A stretch of DNA of 47,578 nt from Flavobacteriales bacterium (GTDB lineage Bacteria > Bacteroidota > Bacteroidia > CAIKAF01): contig JAOABX010000021.1 of NCBI GenBank assembly GCA_026418175.1, forward strand, positions 1 to 47,578, in the 5' to 3' direction. Below, one piece after another: positions 25,295 to 33,576 of the stretch; position 1 is the first letter of the stretch; each line of letters begins with the position of its first letter. The notes beneath the pieces are model-generated. The model searched no databases. It had not been told where the DNA came from and was given only the letters and a program-made list of their open reading frames with translations. The position numbers and the translations under genes are program-made.

Positions 25295-26836
25295 CTACAA
25301 AGGAATGTTTCCATGTTTTTTTCTGGGGAGTTTTTCTGCTTTATTTTGAAGCATTTCAAAAGCACGAATAAGTTTGATTCGGGTTTGCTCAGGTATAATT
25401 ACCTCATCTATAAACCCTCGGGCAGCAGCCTCGTATGGATTGGCAAACATATCGGCATATTCTTTTTCTTTTTCTTTCCATTTAGCCTCTTTGTCGGTGG
25501 CAGCAGCAATTTCATTCTTAAAGATAATTTCAGCAGCACCTTTTGCTCCCATCACGGCAATTTCGGCCGTAGGCCAGGCATAATTCATATCTGCCCCAAT
25601 ATGTTTGGAATTCATTACATCATATGCTCCACCATAAGCTTTTCTTGTAATTACTGTAATACGAGGAACAGTAGCTTCGCTGAAAGCATATAATAATTTA
25701 GCTCCATTGGTAATTATACCATTCCATTCTTGGTCAGTACCCGGTAAAAATCCTGGTACGTCTTCGAGTACTAACAATGGGATATTGAAGCAATCACAAA
25801 AACGAACAAAACGGGCTGCTTTAAGTGAAGATTTAATATCAAGCACTCCAGCCAGGTATGCCGGCTGATTAGCTACAATCCCTATACTTCGCCCCGCCAA
25901 ACGTGCAAACCCAACTACCATATTTTCTGCATAATCTTTATGTACCTCAAAAAAACTTCCCTCATCTACAATTTGATGAATGACTTCTTTCATGTCATAG
26001 GGCTGATTAGGGTTTTCTGGTACGATGGTGTTTAGTGCAGGACGTATTTCATCACCGGGTTGATATGGTAATGAAATAGGTTGTTCTTCGCAGTTTTGAG
26101 GTATATAACTTAGCAGGGTTTTTATTCCCTGAATACATTCTATTTCGTTAGCAAAGGTAAAATGCGTCACCCCAGATTTAGAGGCATGGGTTAGAGCTCC
26201 CCCCAATTCTTCAGAAGTAACATTTTCATGCGTTACGGTTTTTACCACATTAGGCCCGGTTACAAACATGTAAGAAGTATTTTCTACCATCATAATAAAA
26301 TCAGTAATGGCGGGCGAATACACTGCCCCTCCGGCACAAGGACCTAAGATGGCTGAAATTTGGGGGATGACTCCAGACGCTAAAGTATTACGATAAAAAA
26401 TATCAGCATAACCGGCCAACGAAACTACACCTTCTTGAATACGGGCCCCGCCAGAGTCATTTAACCCTATTACCGGAGCACCGTTTTTCATGGCCAAATC
26501 CATGATTCGACATATTTTTTCGGCATGTGCTTCTGCCAAGGAACCTCCTAATACCGTAAAATCCTGAGAAAAAACATATACTAATCGCCCGTTAATGGTA
26601 CCATAACCGGTTACTACCCCATCGCCTAGAAAAGTTTGCTTATCTAAGCCAAAATTACGGGAACGATGTTGCACCAACATGCCTATTTCTTCAAAGCTAC
26701 CTTCATCCAACAAAAAGTGAATTCGCTCTCGGGCAGTAAGTTTTCCTTTTTTATGCTGGGCATCAATTTTTTCTTGACCTCCACCCAACTTAGCTTCCTG
26801 TATTTTTTGCTCAAGCAGCTTTATTTTTTCATTCAT
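25295..26836 (-). CDS. Acyl-CoA carboxylase beta subunit (carboxyltransferase, propionyl-CoA type)
   Basis: 513-residue biotin-dependent carboxyltransferase. Crotonase-like N and C halves are complete. Visible family features include [78 protein letters not shown] and [10 protein letters not shown]. These match the propionyl-CoA carboxylase beta / methylmalonyl-CoA decarboxylase alpha group. No biotin carboxylase or biotin carrier gene is adjacent, so the partner is encoded elsewhere and substrate preference (propionyl versus methylcrotonyl or other) is inferred. The 250-base region upstream is divergent with cyoE. Confidence 0.92.
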   Translation of the reverse strand: MNEKIKLLEQKIQEAKLGGGQEKIDAQHKKGKLTARERIHFLLDEGSFEEIGMLVQHRSRNFGLDKQTFLGDGVVTGYGTINGRLVYVFSQDFTVLGGSLAEAHAEKICRIMDLAMKNGAPVIGLNDSGGARIQEGVVSLAGYADIFYRNTLASGVIPQISAILGPCAGGAVYSPAITDFIMMVENTSYMFVTGPNVVKTVTHENVTSEELGGALTHASKSGVTHFTFANEIECIQGIKTLLSYIPQNCEEQPISLPYQPGDEIRPALNTIVPENPNQPYDMKEVIHQIVDEGSFFEVHKDYAENMVVGFARLAGRSIGIVANQPAYLAGVLDIKSSLKAARFVRFCDCFNIPLLVLEDVPGFLPGTDQEWNGIITNGAKLLYAFSEATVPRITVITRKAYGGAYDVMNSKHIGADMNYAWPTAEIAVMGAKGAAEIIFKNEIAAATDKEAKWKEKEKEYADMFANPYEAAARGFIDEVIIPEQTRIKLIRAFEMLQNKAEKLPRKKHGNIPL

Positions 26837-26968
26837 AAGTAATTAGTGTAAATAATAAATTGTTTTGAAGAACCCATCAGGTTTATTCAATACCCACTGT
26901 TTTAATTCCAAAATTTAATTGAACAAAAAAACAAAAGATTTATGAGATTGCATTAACTTACATGAATA

Positions 26969-27024
26969 GTATGAATTTATTGGAAATATAAATTCATACA
27001 TATACAAATAAGAATATTATTTGT
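26969..27024. repeat. Two adjacent perfect inverted repeats upstream of cyoE
   Basis: First: GTATGAATTTAT (26969-26980) and ATAAATTCATAC (26988-26999), a 12-bp perfect pair with a 7-base spacer. Second: ACAAATAA (27004-27011) and TTATTTGT (27017-27024), 8 bp with a 5-base spacer. They lie 45-100 bases upstream of the cyoE -7 box and have no flanking gene ends, so they are not terminators of a known gene. Confidence 0.65.
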
Positions 27025-27068
27025 GCTTAACGTTAGCAAAGAAAGCAAGGAAGAGATGTGAAAAATAT

Positions 27069-27076
27069 TACCTTTG
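27069..27076 (+). promoter_or_regulatory. -7 promoter box of the cyoE-cox cluster
   Basis: TACCTTTG, exact TAnnTTTG. It places transcription start near 27082 and so argues for a translation start at GTG 27096 or ATG 27147. No -33 TTG is visible, which hints at activator dependence. Confidence 0.6.
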
Positions 27077-27095
27077 CGGCTGAATTTTGTGGGTA

Positions 27096-27986
27096 GTGGT
27101 AGCAGAAAACACGGTACATATTGAATCTTCCTCCCGATCCATCAGAATGGCTGATATTTTGGCATTTGCCAAACTTCGACTATCCCTGTTGGTGATTATA
27201 TCCGCTGTATTAGGGTATTTAATCGAAGCAAAAGAATTTTCGTGGTTTGCCCTGATGGGAGTATTTGTAGGTGGGCTATTAATTACATCGGCCTCCAATG
27301 GTATCAACCAAATTTTGGAAAGAGACCTTGATAAACTCATGAAACGAACCATGAGCCGGCCGCTTCCCATGGAAAAAATGACAGTAAAACAAGCAACTAT
27401 TCTTGTTATTATTTTGGGAATTACAGGTACCTTCATTTTGCTTGTATGGACAAATATTTTATGTACAATACTTAGTTTGAGCTCCCTTTTAATATACTCA
27501 TTTATATATACTCCCATGAAACGCTATACTCCCATTGCAGTTTTTGTGGGAGCCATTCCTGGAGCACTCCCCCCATTATTAGGTTGTGTAGCTGCATCCA
27601 GCAAAATTTCATTTATGGCTATGTTGCTATTTGCCATCCAATTTATGTGGCAGTTTCCGCACTTTTGGGCCATAGCATGGAAACTGGATGATGATTATAA
27701 AAAAGCTGGCTTTAATTTGCTTCCTTATCCTAGCGGCCATTCTAAACAAAATGCATTTCAAATTTTAGTATATAACTTGATGTTAATACCCGTAAGTGCT
27801 CTGCCATGGATTTTTGAAGTAGTATCACCATTAGCAGGAGTCTTGGTGGTATGTTGCTCGGTTTTATTTTCTATTCCGGCTTTTTTACTTTACATCCGTT
27901 GCGATATGAAGTCGGCCACTCAACTAATGTTTGCATCCTTTGTTTATTTACCAATTACTCAACTCATCATTTTATTTAATCCATGA
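27096..27986 (+). CDS. cyoE: Haem O synthase (protoheme IX farnesyltransferase)
   Basis: UbiA-family polytopic inner-membrane enzyme that adds a farnesyl group to haem B for the terminal oxidase. It is 296 residues from the GTG at 27096; a TTG at 27087 and the ATG at 27147 are alternatives, the ATG leaving a short cytoplasmic tail. About nine hydrophobic helices are visible. The first Asp-rich prenyl-diphosphate motif is SNGINQILERDLDKLM with MSRPLP following, and the second region is WKLDDDYKKAGFNLLP. MWQFPHFWAIAW is a CyoE/COX10 hallmark. The stop overlaps the start of the first subunit III gene by four bases, so it leads the oxidase-assembly operon. Confidence 0.93.
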   Translation: MVAENTVHIESSSRSIRMADILAFAKLRLSLLVIISAVLGYLIEAKEFSWFALMGVFVGGLLITSASNGINQILERDLDKLMKRTMSRPLPMEKMTVKQATILVIILGITGTFILLVWTNILCTILSLSSLLIYSFIYTPMKRYTPIAVFVGAIPGALPPLLGCVAASSKISFMAMLLFAIQFMWQFPHFWAIAWKLDDDYKKAGFNLLPYPSGHSKQNAFQILVYNLMLIPVSALPWIFEVVSPLAGVLVVCCSVLFSIPAFLLYIRCDMKSATQLMFASFVYLPITQLIILFNP

Positions 27987-28594
27987 CAAAGGGGAATACT
28001 ACATCAGCCAATACAGGCAATATAAATGCTGAAGACCGTGAACGTGCCAGCAAGTTTTTACTTTGGCTGGGTATCATTTCTATGATCATGATTTTTGCGG
28101 CATTAACAAGTGCCATAATTGTAAGAAAATCAGACAGCAATTGGTATACATTTGAAATTCCTGTAGAATTTACCATTAGTACTTTAGTGCTACTTGTAAG
28201 CAGCATATCTATGATATTGGCAGTTTTTTTTACAAGAAAATCCCAAAAAGGGGCTGCCACTTTATTTCTTTTTATTACACTTGCACTCGGAAGTAGTTTT
28301 GCCTGGTTACAATTTGAGGGGTGGAAGCAGTTGGTTAAAAACAATATCTATTTTGTAGACAACCTTACCGGCAACATTTCCGGATCGTTCTTTTATGTGA
28401 TAACAGCGCTGCATTTGCTGCACCTGTTTGGGGGCTTGCTGGCAGTTTTTGTTACCACACTTCGTTCGGCAGCGGGCAAATACTCACCCTCCAACTATTT
28501 AGGTTTAAAATTGTGTGCCATTTTTTGGCATTTTTTAGATGGATTGTGGTTATATTTGTTCCTGTTCTTGCAATTTTCGGATCAAATTATTTAA
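27983..28594 (+). CDS. Cytochrome c oxidase subunit III-type protein (first copy)
   Basis: 203 residues with five hydrophobic helices and the subunit III signatures SFFYVITALHLLHLFGG and FWHFLDGLWLYLFLFL. It resembles the short five-helix subunit III of bacterial haem-copper oxidases. Its start codon overlaps the end of cyoE. A second, distinct subunit III follows after 36 bases; paired subunit III genes are common in Bacteroidota oxidase clusters. Which one is stoichiometric in the complex cannot be told from sequence. Confidence 0.9.
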   Translation: MTKGNTTSANTGNINAEDRERASKFLLWLGIISMIMIFAALTSAIIVRKSDSNWYTFEIPVEFTISTLVLLVSSISMILAVFFTRKSQKGAATLFLFITLALGSSFAWLQFEGWKQLVKNNIYFVDNLTGNISGSFFYVITALHLLHLFGGLLAVFVTTLRSAAGKYSPSNYLGLKLCAIFWHFLDGLWLYLFLFLQFSDQII

Positions 28595-28630
28595 AATTTT
28601 TAACTAATAGATTAACCTATATTAAGAACT

Positions 28631-29341
28631 ATGGCGCATTCAACAGCAGAACCGGTATCAGCCAAAGCAGCGTGGGGCGGCGGGGTTGCCCCATACAACA
28701 TTAGCTGGGGAAAAATGATGATGTGGTTTTTCCTGGTATCTGATGCTTTAACATTCTCCAGTTTATTAATTTATTACGGTGCATCACGTAATACGTATCG
28801 TGTAGCAGGTAACTGGCCTGATCCGGATACCGTTTTTAATCACTTTCCATTTATTGAAGCCCATGTGCCACTGGCTTTCGTATCTTTAATGACGTTTATT
28901 TTGATTATGAGTTCGGTAACTATGGTATTAGCTGTAGAAGCTGGACATCGCTTCGATAAAAAGAAAGTAATCTTTTGGTTGGTTCTTACTATCATAGGAG
29001 GATTGATGTTCTTAGGCTCTCAAGCATATGAATGGACAGCCTTTATTACTGGTACGCATGATGGCAGACCATTGCCAGATGGATCAGTACTTCGTGGCGC
29101 TGGTTTAACTCAAAATGAATACGGTCATCCTTTATTTGCTCAGCTTTTCTTTTTTATAACCGGATTCCATGGATCGCACGTATTTAGTGGTGTAGTGCTG
29201 AATGTTATCACGTTAATTATGACTATTCGTGGAGTTTTTGAACGCAGAGGGCATTATGAATTTGTTGAAAAAGTAGGATTGTACTGGCACTTTGTAGATT
29301 TAGTTTGGGTATTTGTGTTTACTTTCTTCTATTTGATTTAA
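28631..29341 (+). CDS. Cytochrome c oxidase subunit III (second copy)
   Basis: 236 residues with helices at about 30-48, 77-102, 115-135, 165-190 and 215-235. Subunit III features are GSQAYEWTAFI, FFFITGFHGSHVFSG and YWHFVDLVWVFVFTFFYLI. It has a longer loop (about 140-160) than the first copy and little direct identity with it, so the pair is ancient rather than a recent duplication. It lies between the first subunit III and the subunit IV gene. Subunits I and II and cytochrome c are not in this window. Confidence 0.93.
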   Translation: MAHSTAEPVSAKAAWGGGVAPYNISWGKMMMWFFLVSDALTFSSLLIYYGASRNTYRVAGNWPDPDTVFNHFPFIEAHVPLAFVSLMTFILIMSSVTMVLAVEAGHRFDKKKVIFWLVLTIIGGLMFLGSQAYEWTAFITGTHDGRPLPDGSVLRGAGLTQNEYGHPLFAQLFFFITGFHGSHVFSGVVLNVITLIMTIRGVFERRGHYEFVEKVGLYWHFVDLVWVFVFTFFYLI

Positions 29342-29373
29342 TTTATTATTAAACTAAATAATATTAATATACT

Positions 29374-29769
29374 ATGGAACTTTACGATTCATATCATCAG
29401 CATTTACACAAAGTTGGGGACCCCATTGCTCCACCTAAAACCCGCTGGATTTGGGTAGTATTTTGGTATCTTCTTGCAGTAACTATTGTTGAGGTGGGAT
29501 TAGCCAGTGTAAATTATTATGGAAAAATGGGTTGGGATCTGTGGTTGAAACCCACATTCATTTTGCTCACATTACTTAAGGCATACTATATCATCTTTTC
29601 ATACATGCACCTAAAAGATGAGCGTAAAAACTTCAAACTAACACTTGGATTCCTTATCATTATTTTAGGGTATTTCATTATGTTAATGATGATTGAAGGA
29701 TATTATCAAACACAAGTTCGCATGATATTTCCGGATTTCTTAAAACAAACCATTGTAACTCATCATTAA
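29374..29769 (+). CDS. Cytochrome c oxidase subunit IV-type protein
   Basis: 131 residues with three hydrophobic helices (about 27-47, 60-78, 90-110). The prokaryotic COX4/CyoD-like pattern is seen in FILLTLLKAYYIIFSYMHLKDERKNFKL. Such small subunits stabilise the haem-copper oxidase. It is 32 bases after subunit III and is followed by a strong terminator, so it ends the first transcription unit of the cluster. Confidence 0.88.
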   Translation: MELYDSYHQHLHKVGDPIAPPKTRWIWVVFWYLLAVTIVEVGLASVNYYGKMGWDLWLKPTFILLTLLKAYYIIFSYMHLKDERKNFKLTLGFLIIILGYFIMLMMIEGYYQTQVRMIFPDFLKQTIVTHH

Positions 29770-29790
29770 TGATAAAAATCTTAATCAAAT

Positions 29791-29818
29791 AAAAAAGCCC
29801 CGGTATACGGGGTTTTTT
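29791..29818 (+). terminator. Terminator after the subunit IV gene
   Basis: A6-G-CCCCG, a five-base loop, CGGGG and T6 form a strong hairpin with T-run 21 bases behind the stop. Confidence 0.93.
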
Positions 29819-29852
29819 GTTTTAAATAATTTTTTAGATGAATTGTTTAAAG

Positions 29853-29897
29853 CATCTAACTAAAATTACTGAAATTTGTTAAATATTTAGTTAGATG
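29853..29897 (+). promoter_or_regulatory. Perfect 12-bp inverted repeat containing the start codon of the Sco-like gene
   Basis: CATCTAACTAAA (29853-29864) and TTTAGTTAGATG (29886-29897) are exact reverse complements with a 21-base loop. The last three bases of the right arm are the ATG at 29895. If transcribed, the hairpin would sequester the start codon; if not, it is a candidate operator. Confidence 0.65.
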
Positions 29898-30608
29898 AAA
29901 AACACATCTCCCATATTAAAATTTTCGGTCATTATTGGGCTACTTGCATTACCCACCTTGATTTTTTATTTGTTTGTTTTTACTGGTGTTCATCATGTTT
30001 CTCGCTTACCTTTTTTCGGACCCCGTAAGGTTATAGAAAAAACAGAACGGGGAAAACTAGTAAAAGATACCGTATATCATGAAGTAGCACCCTATGAAGC
30101 AATCTTACCCGATTCATCATTGTTTCAAATTTCATCCACAAACGGGATTATTTATCTCACCCATTTTTTAGACTTTTCTGTACTGGATCAAATCCCCAAA
30201 GAGATTACTTACATGATTTCAGAAGCATTGGTTGAACATCCGGACATACAAGCTATTACACATATTTATAATTATCAGGGAGAGCCTTTGCCCAAGCCTT
30301 CAGAAATAACATCCAAACTAACAGGCAAAGACAATGTGTGGCATTATATTTTAATTCATGATTCAATAATTTCTTTCATTCAACAACAATATTTTTTTAC
30401 TGAAGAATACGAAAACCCACAGGACCCATTCAGCTTAGTAATGGTTGATAAAGAAAAACGAATTCGAGGATATTACAATCCGATATTGGCAGCGGATGTA
30501 AAACGCCTAAAACAAGAAATAAGTTACTTAAAAAGAGAATACGAACTAAATTTTAAAACACATCGGTATTTTAAATACAATGAAAAAATTGAGCAGAAAC
30601 GGAAATAA
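29895..30608 (+). CDS. Degenerate Sco-like paralogue without cysteines
   Basis: 237 residues, one N-terminal transmembrane helix (about 8-30), then a thioredoxin-like part. It parallels the following Sco gene: RLPFFGPRKVIEK with KDTVYHEVAPY against the neighbour's TLPYMGPHIIQER with IDTIYHTIPPF, and a shared ending PFSLVMVDKEKRIRGYY with ADVKRL. The whole protein has no cysteine, and the copper-site CxxxC and His are missing (FLDFSVLDQIP replaces the FTTCPSICP region). It cannot do Sco copper chemistry as known. It could be a structural partner of Sco or an assembly factor. The end overlaps the Sco start by 29 bases. The call as a Sco relative is my inference from this parallel. Confidence 0.75.
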   Translation: MKNTSPILKFSVIIGLLALPTLIFYLFVFTGVHHVSRLPFFGPRKVIEKTERGKLVKDTVYHEVAPYEAILPDSSLFQISSTNGIIYLTHFLDFSVLDQIPKEITYMISEALVEHPDIQAITHIYNYQGEPLPKPSEITSKLTGKDNVWHYILIHDSIISFIQQQYFFTEEYENPQDPFSLVMVDKEKRIRGYYNPILAADVKRLKQEISYLKREYELNFKTHRYFKYNEKIEQKRK

Positions 30609-31254
30609 TTGGCTAATTCTGCTGATGTTGTTCATGGCTGCTTGTGGTAAAAAAAATGCTGTTCAACAACAACTCACCGTAAATCAGCCTACCCTACCTT
30701 ACATGGGGCCGCATATTATTCAAGAACGAGAAGAAAACGGAGTACTTATAATTGATACAATTTATCATACAATTCCCCCTTTTTCTTTTATTGATCAGGA
30801 TGGAAATATTGTAACTGAAAAAACGGTAGAAGGTAAAGTTTACATTGCAGACTTTTTTTTCACAACTTGCCCAAGTATTTGTCCTAAAATGGGAGTAACG
30901 CTTCAATTAGTTCAGGAAAAATTAAAAAACGAACCTCAATTTATGATTCTGTCACACTCCATTGATCCAGAACATGACAATCCTGCGGTGCTTAAAGAAT
31001 ATGCAAAGAAGTTGGGGGCCAATGAACACCAATGGAAATTTCTTACAGGAAACCGTGATTCTATTTATACTATTTGTGAAGAATCATACATGGCTTTTGC
31101 TTATGAAGATGCCAATGCCGAAGGCGGATACCTACACAGCGGATTTTTGGTGCTTGTTGACCAAAACCGTCACATTCGTGGTGCATACGATGGTACCCGG
31201 CCTGAGATTACCGACTCGATAGTTGCTGATGTAAAACGTTTATTAAAAAAATAA
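30580..31254 (+). CDS. SCO1/SenC-family copper chaperone lipoprotein
   Basis: 224 residues. A lipoprotein signal ends MAAC (Cys22). The thioredoxin-like domain has the copper-binding Cys97 and Cys101 in FTTCPSICPKMG and the third ligand His186 in GGYLHSGFLVLVD, with ILSHSIDPEHD typical of the family. Sco delivers copper to, or reduces, the CuA site of oxidase subunit II. It starts inside the end of its cysteine-free paralogue, so translation may be coupled, and is followed two bases on by the DUF420 gene. Confidence 0.95.
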   Translation: MKKLSRNGNNWLILLMLFMAACGKKNAVQQQLTVNQPTLPYMGPHIIQEREENGVLIIDTIYHTIPPFSFIDQDGNIVTEKTVEGKVYIADFFFTTCPSICPKMGVTLQLVQEKLKNEPQFMILSHSIDPEHDNPAVLKEYAKKLGANEHQWKFLTGNRDSIYTICEESYMAFAYEDANAEGGYLHSGFLVLVDQNRHIRGAYDGTRPEITDSIVADVKRLLKK

Positions 31255-31255
31255 C

Positions 31256-31795
31256 ATGAAGCCGATAGCTAAAAATGACAAAGCCGCACAGTACTTTATT
31301 ATTGCTATTTCAGCCGTAGTATTCATTGCTGTTGTTATTCTCTCCAGGGTAAAACTAGAAATAAAACTTGGATTTAATCCGCATATATTTGCCATGGTTA
31401 ATGCCATGATTAATTCAATAGTATCAGTATTATTAATAGGTGCACTAATTGCTATTAAACAGAAAAAAATAAGTCTGCACCGAAACCTGATGTTTGGTTC
31501 AATTATTCTTTCAGTTCTATTTTTAATTTCTTATATACTTCATCACTTATTTACCCACGAAACTCCTTTCGGAGGCGAAGGGGCTATCCGAATTGTTTAT
31601 TATATAATACTCATTTCGCATATCATTTTAGCCGGTGTTATTCTTCCATTTATTTTATATACAGCATACCGAGCACTAACTGCAGAATATGACCGTCACA
31701 AGAAACTGGCAAAAATTACTTGGCCAATTTGGTTTTATGTATCGGTAACTGGTGTTATTGTTTATCTTTTAATTTCACCATATTACGGCGCATGA
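31256..31795 (+). CDS. DUF420-family membrane protein
   Basis: 179 residues with five hydrophobic helices (about 13-31, 42-64, 78-94, 108-130, 148-168) and the DUF420 pattern of conserved polar residues inside helices (FAMVNAMINS, HRNLM, LHHLFTHE, ISHIILA). DUF420 proteins, including CtaM in Firmicutes, are needed for haem-copper oxidase maturation. The place behind sco fits this. It follows sco after one base and overlaps the next gene by four bases. Confidence 0.9.
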   Translation: MKPIAKNDKAAQYFIIAISAVVFIAVVILSRVKLEIKLGFNPHIFAMVNAMINSIVSVLLIGALIAIKQKKISLHRNLMFGSIILSVLFLISYILHHLFTHETPFGGEGAIRIVYYIILISHIILAGVILPFILYTAYRALTAEYDRHKKLAKITWPIWFYVSVTGVIVYLLISPYYGA

Positions 31796-32049
31796 AAACA
31801 AAAAAAATTCTTTTAAATGCGTTATTACTTCTTGCAGCATTTGCAATTTTTGAAGATGCAATGGCACAATGTGCCATGTGTAATGAAACAGCCAGAACAG
31901 CTACAGAAGGGAAAAATGAAAATGCTATTGCATTGAATAACGGCATTTTATACCTGATGGTTCTTCCATATATCATGCTGGCTATTATTGGATTTTTATG
32001 GTGGAAATATGGTAGAAAAAAGAAAAATCAAAATATAGCATCTCAATAA
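31792..32049 (+). CDS. Small membrane protein with a CAMC motif
   Basis: 85 residues from the ATG at 31792, overlapping the DUF420 stop (ATGA); the longer upstream frame has no good start. Residues 1-26 look like a signal peptide ending MAQ, followed immediately by CAMCNETA. A second hydrophobic helix (about 53-70) ends in a basic tail. So the CxxC would face the periplasm at the start of the mature chain. Small proteins with this AQCAMC pattern recur in Bacteroidota oxidase clusters; function is not known to me. A copper- or thiol-handling role in oxidase assembly is inferred from context only. Confidence 0.8.
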   Translation: MKTKKILLNALLLLAAFAIFEDAMAQCAMCNETARTATEGKNENAIALNNGILYLMVLPYIMLAIIGFLWWKYGRKKKNQNIASQ

Positions 32050-32050
32050 C

Positions 32051-32076
32051 AAAGCCCGGGGCTACCGGGCTTTTGT
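32051..32076. terminator. Bidirectional terminator between the oxidase cluster and icd
   Basis: AAAGCCCGG-ggcta-CCGGGCTTT followed by TGTTT; strong hairpin one base after the stop of the CAMC gene and 19 bases from the stop of icd. Confidence 0.93.
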
Positions 32077-32094
32077 TTATTCTTAAAACAGAAA

Positions 32095-33324
32095 TTATTT
32101 ACCAAGTGCTTTCTTAAGATTCTGATCCAACACTTCTAAAAATTCTTCAGTATAAAGATAATGTTCGCCGTGGATAACATTGTTTCCATGGATACAAACA
32201 GCCAAGTCTTTGGTCATTTTACCACTTTCTACTGTTTCTATGCACACTTTTTCCAATGTTTGGCAGAAATTAATCAAATCTGCATTGCCATCTAATTTAC
32301 CACGAAACTCTAAACCACGTGTCCAAGCAAATATGGAAGCAATGGGATTGGTAGATGTAGGTTTTCCGGCCTGATAATCGCGGTAATGACGGGTTACAGT
32401 ACCGTGAGCTGCTTCTGCCTCCATAACTTTTCCATCGGGTGTAATTAAGGTAGATGTCATTAATCCCAACGATCCAAATCCCTGTGCAACGGTATCGGAT
32501 TGTACATCCCCATCATAATTTTTACAAGCCCACACAAAATTACCGTTCCATTTCAACGCAGAAGCTACCATGTCATCAATCAGGCGATGTTCATATGTAA
32601 TACCCAATTCATCAAATCTAGATTTAAATTCATTGTTATAAATCTCTTGGAAAATGTCCTTGAATCGCCCATCATATTTTTTCAAAATAGTATTCTTAGT
32701 TGATAAATACAACGGCCATCTTTTCTGCAAGGCCAAATTAAAACATGAATATGCAAACCCTCTTATGGATTCATCAGTATTATACATAGCCAATGCTACG
32801 CCATCTCCTTTGAAATTATAAACCTCATGTTCAATGACCTCTCCATTTTCGCCTTCAAACTTAATGGTAAGCTTACCTTTCCCTTTCGTAACAAAATCAG
32901 TAGCACGATATTGATCACCAAAAGCATGACGGCCAATACATATTGGGGCTGTCCAGTTAGGAACCAAACGAGGGACATTATTACATACGATGGGTTCACG
33001 AAAAACAGTTCCGTCTAAAATATTTCGAATGGTTCCATTTGGTGATTTCCACATTTGCTTCAGATTAAACTCCTTCACCCGGGCTTCATCCGGTGTAATG
33101 GTAGCACATTTAATGCCTACTCCATATTCCTTAATCGCATAAGCCGCATCAATGGTAACCTGATCATTGGTTGCATCACGATGTTCAATACCCAAATCAT
33201 AGTACTTTATATCTACATCCAAATAAGGTAAAATCAATTTTTCTTTAATAAATTTCCAAATGATACGTGTCATTTCATCGCCGTCAAGCTCAACAACAGG
33301 ATTAGTCACTTTAATTTTGCTCAT
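32095..33324 (-). CDS. icd: NADP-dependent isocitrate dehydrogenase (eukaryote-like dimeric type)
   Basis: 409 residues, TCA-cycle enzyme oxidising isocitrate to 2-oxoglutarate. It is the type found in eukaryotic cytosol and mitochondria rather than the E. coli type: [14 protein letters not shown] at the start, [19 protein letters not shown] (substrate Ser and Arg), [23 protein letters not shown], and [12 protein letters not shown] with metal-binding Asp residues. The NADP-binding region GTVTRHYR is present. This type is common in Bacteroidota. A near-consensus -7 box (CAATTTTG, 33356-33349) with TTTG 22 bases upstream lies before it. Confidence 0.95.
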   Translation of the reverse strand: MSKIKVTNPVVELDGDEMTRIIWKFIKEKLILPYLDVDIKYYDLGIEHRDATNDQVTIDAAYAIKEYGVGIKCATITPDEARVKEFNLKQMWKSPNGTIRNILDGTVFREPIVCNNVPRLVPNWTAPICIGRHAFGDQYRATDFVTKGKGKLTIKFEGENGEVIEHEVYNFKGDGVALAMYNTDESIRGFAYSCFNLALQKRWPLYLSTKNTILKKYDGRFKDIFQEIYNNEFKSRFDELGITYEHRLIDDMVASALKWNGNFVWACKNYDGDVQSDTVAQGFGSLGLMTSTLITPDGKVMEAEAAHGTVTRHYRDYQAGKPTSTNPIASIFAWTRGLEFRGKLDGNADLINFCQTLEKVCIETVESGKMTKDLAVCIHGNNVIHGEHYLYTEEFLEVLDQNLKKALGK

Positions 33325-33543
33325 TGCATATATCTTTTAAAGGTTAAGGCAGCAAAATTGAAAAAAATGCAGAAAATATTACCAAACACTAAAAATCGAA
33401 TTACAATAAGTTACAATTTTTTTTCTATATCCATTAAAGAAAAAATACCGTTTATTGCATGCTAACTAATAAAGCTTCTAGTATAAGCCAAGAAAAATAA
33501 TTATTCAAATAAGTACAAATTACAAGCCTTTAGCATAAACCTT

Positions 33544-33551
33544 TAACTTTG
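33544..33551 (+). promoter_or_regulatory. -7 promoter box of gldB-gldC
   Basis: TAACTTTG, exact TAnnTTTG, four bases before an ATG at 33556 and 25 bases before the ATG at 33577. The position makes 33577 the likely gldB start, since transcription should begin near 33557. Confidence 0.6.
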
Positions 33552-33576
33552 CTGCATGATATTGCAACATATAAAA

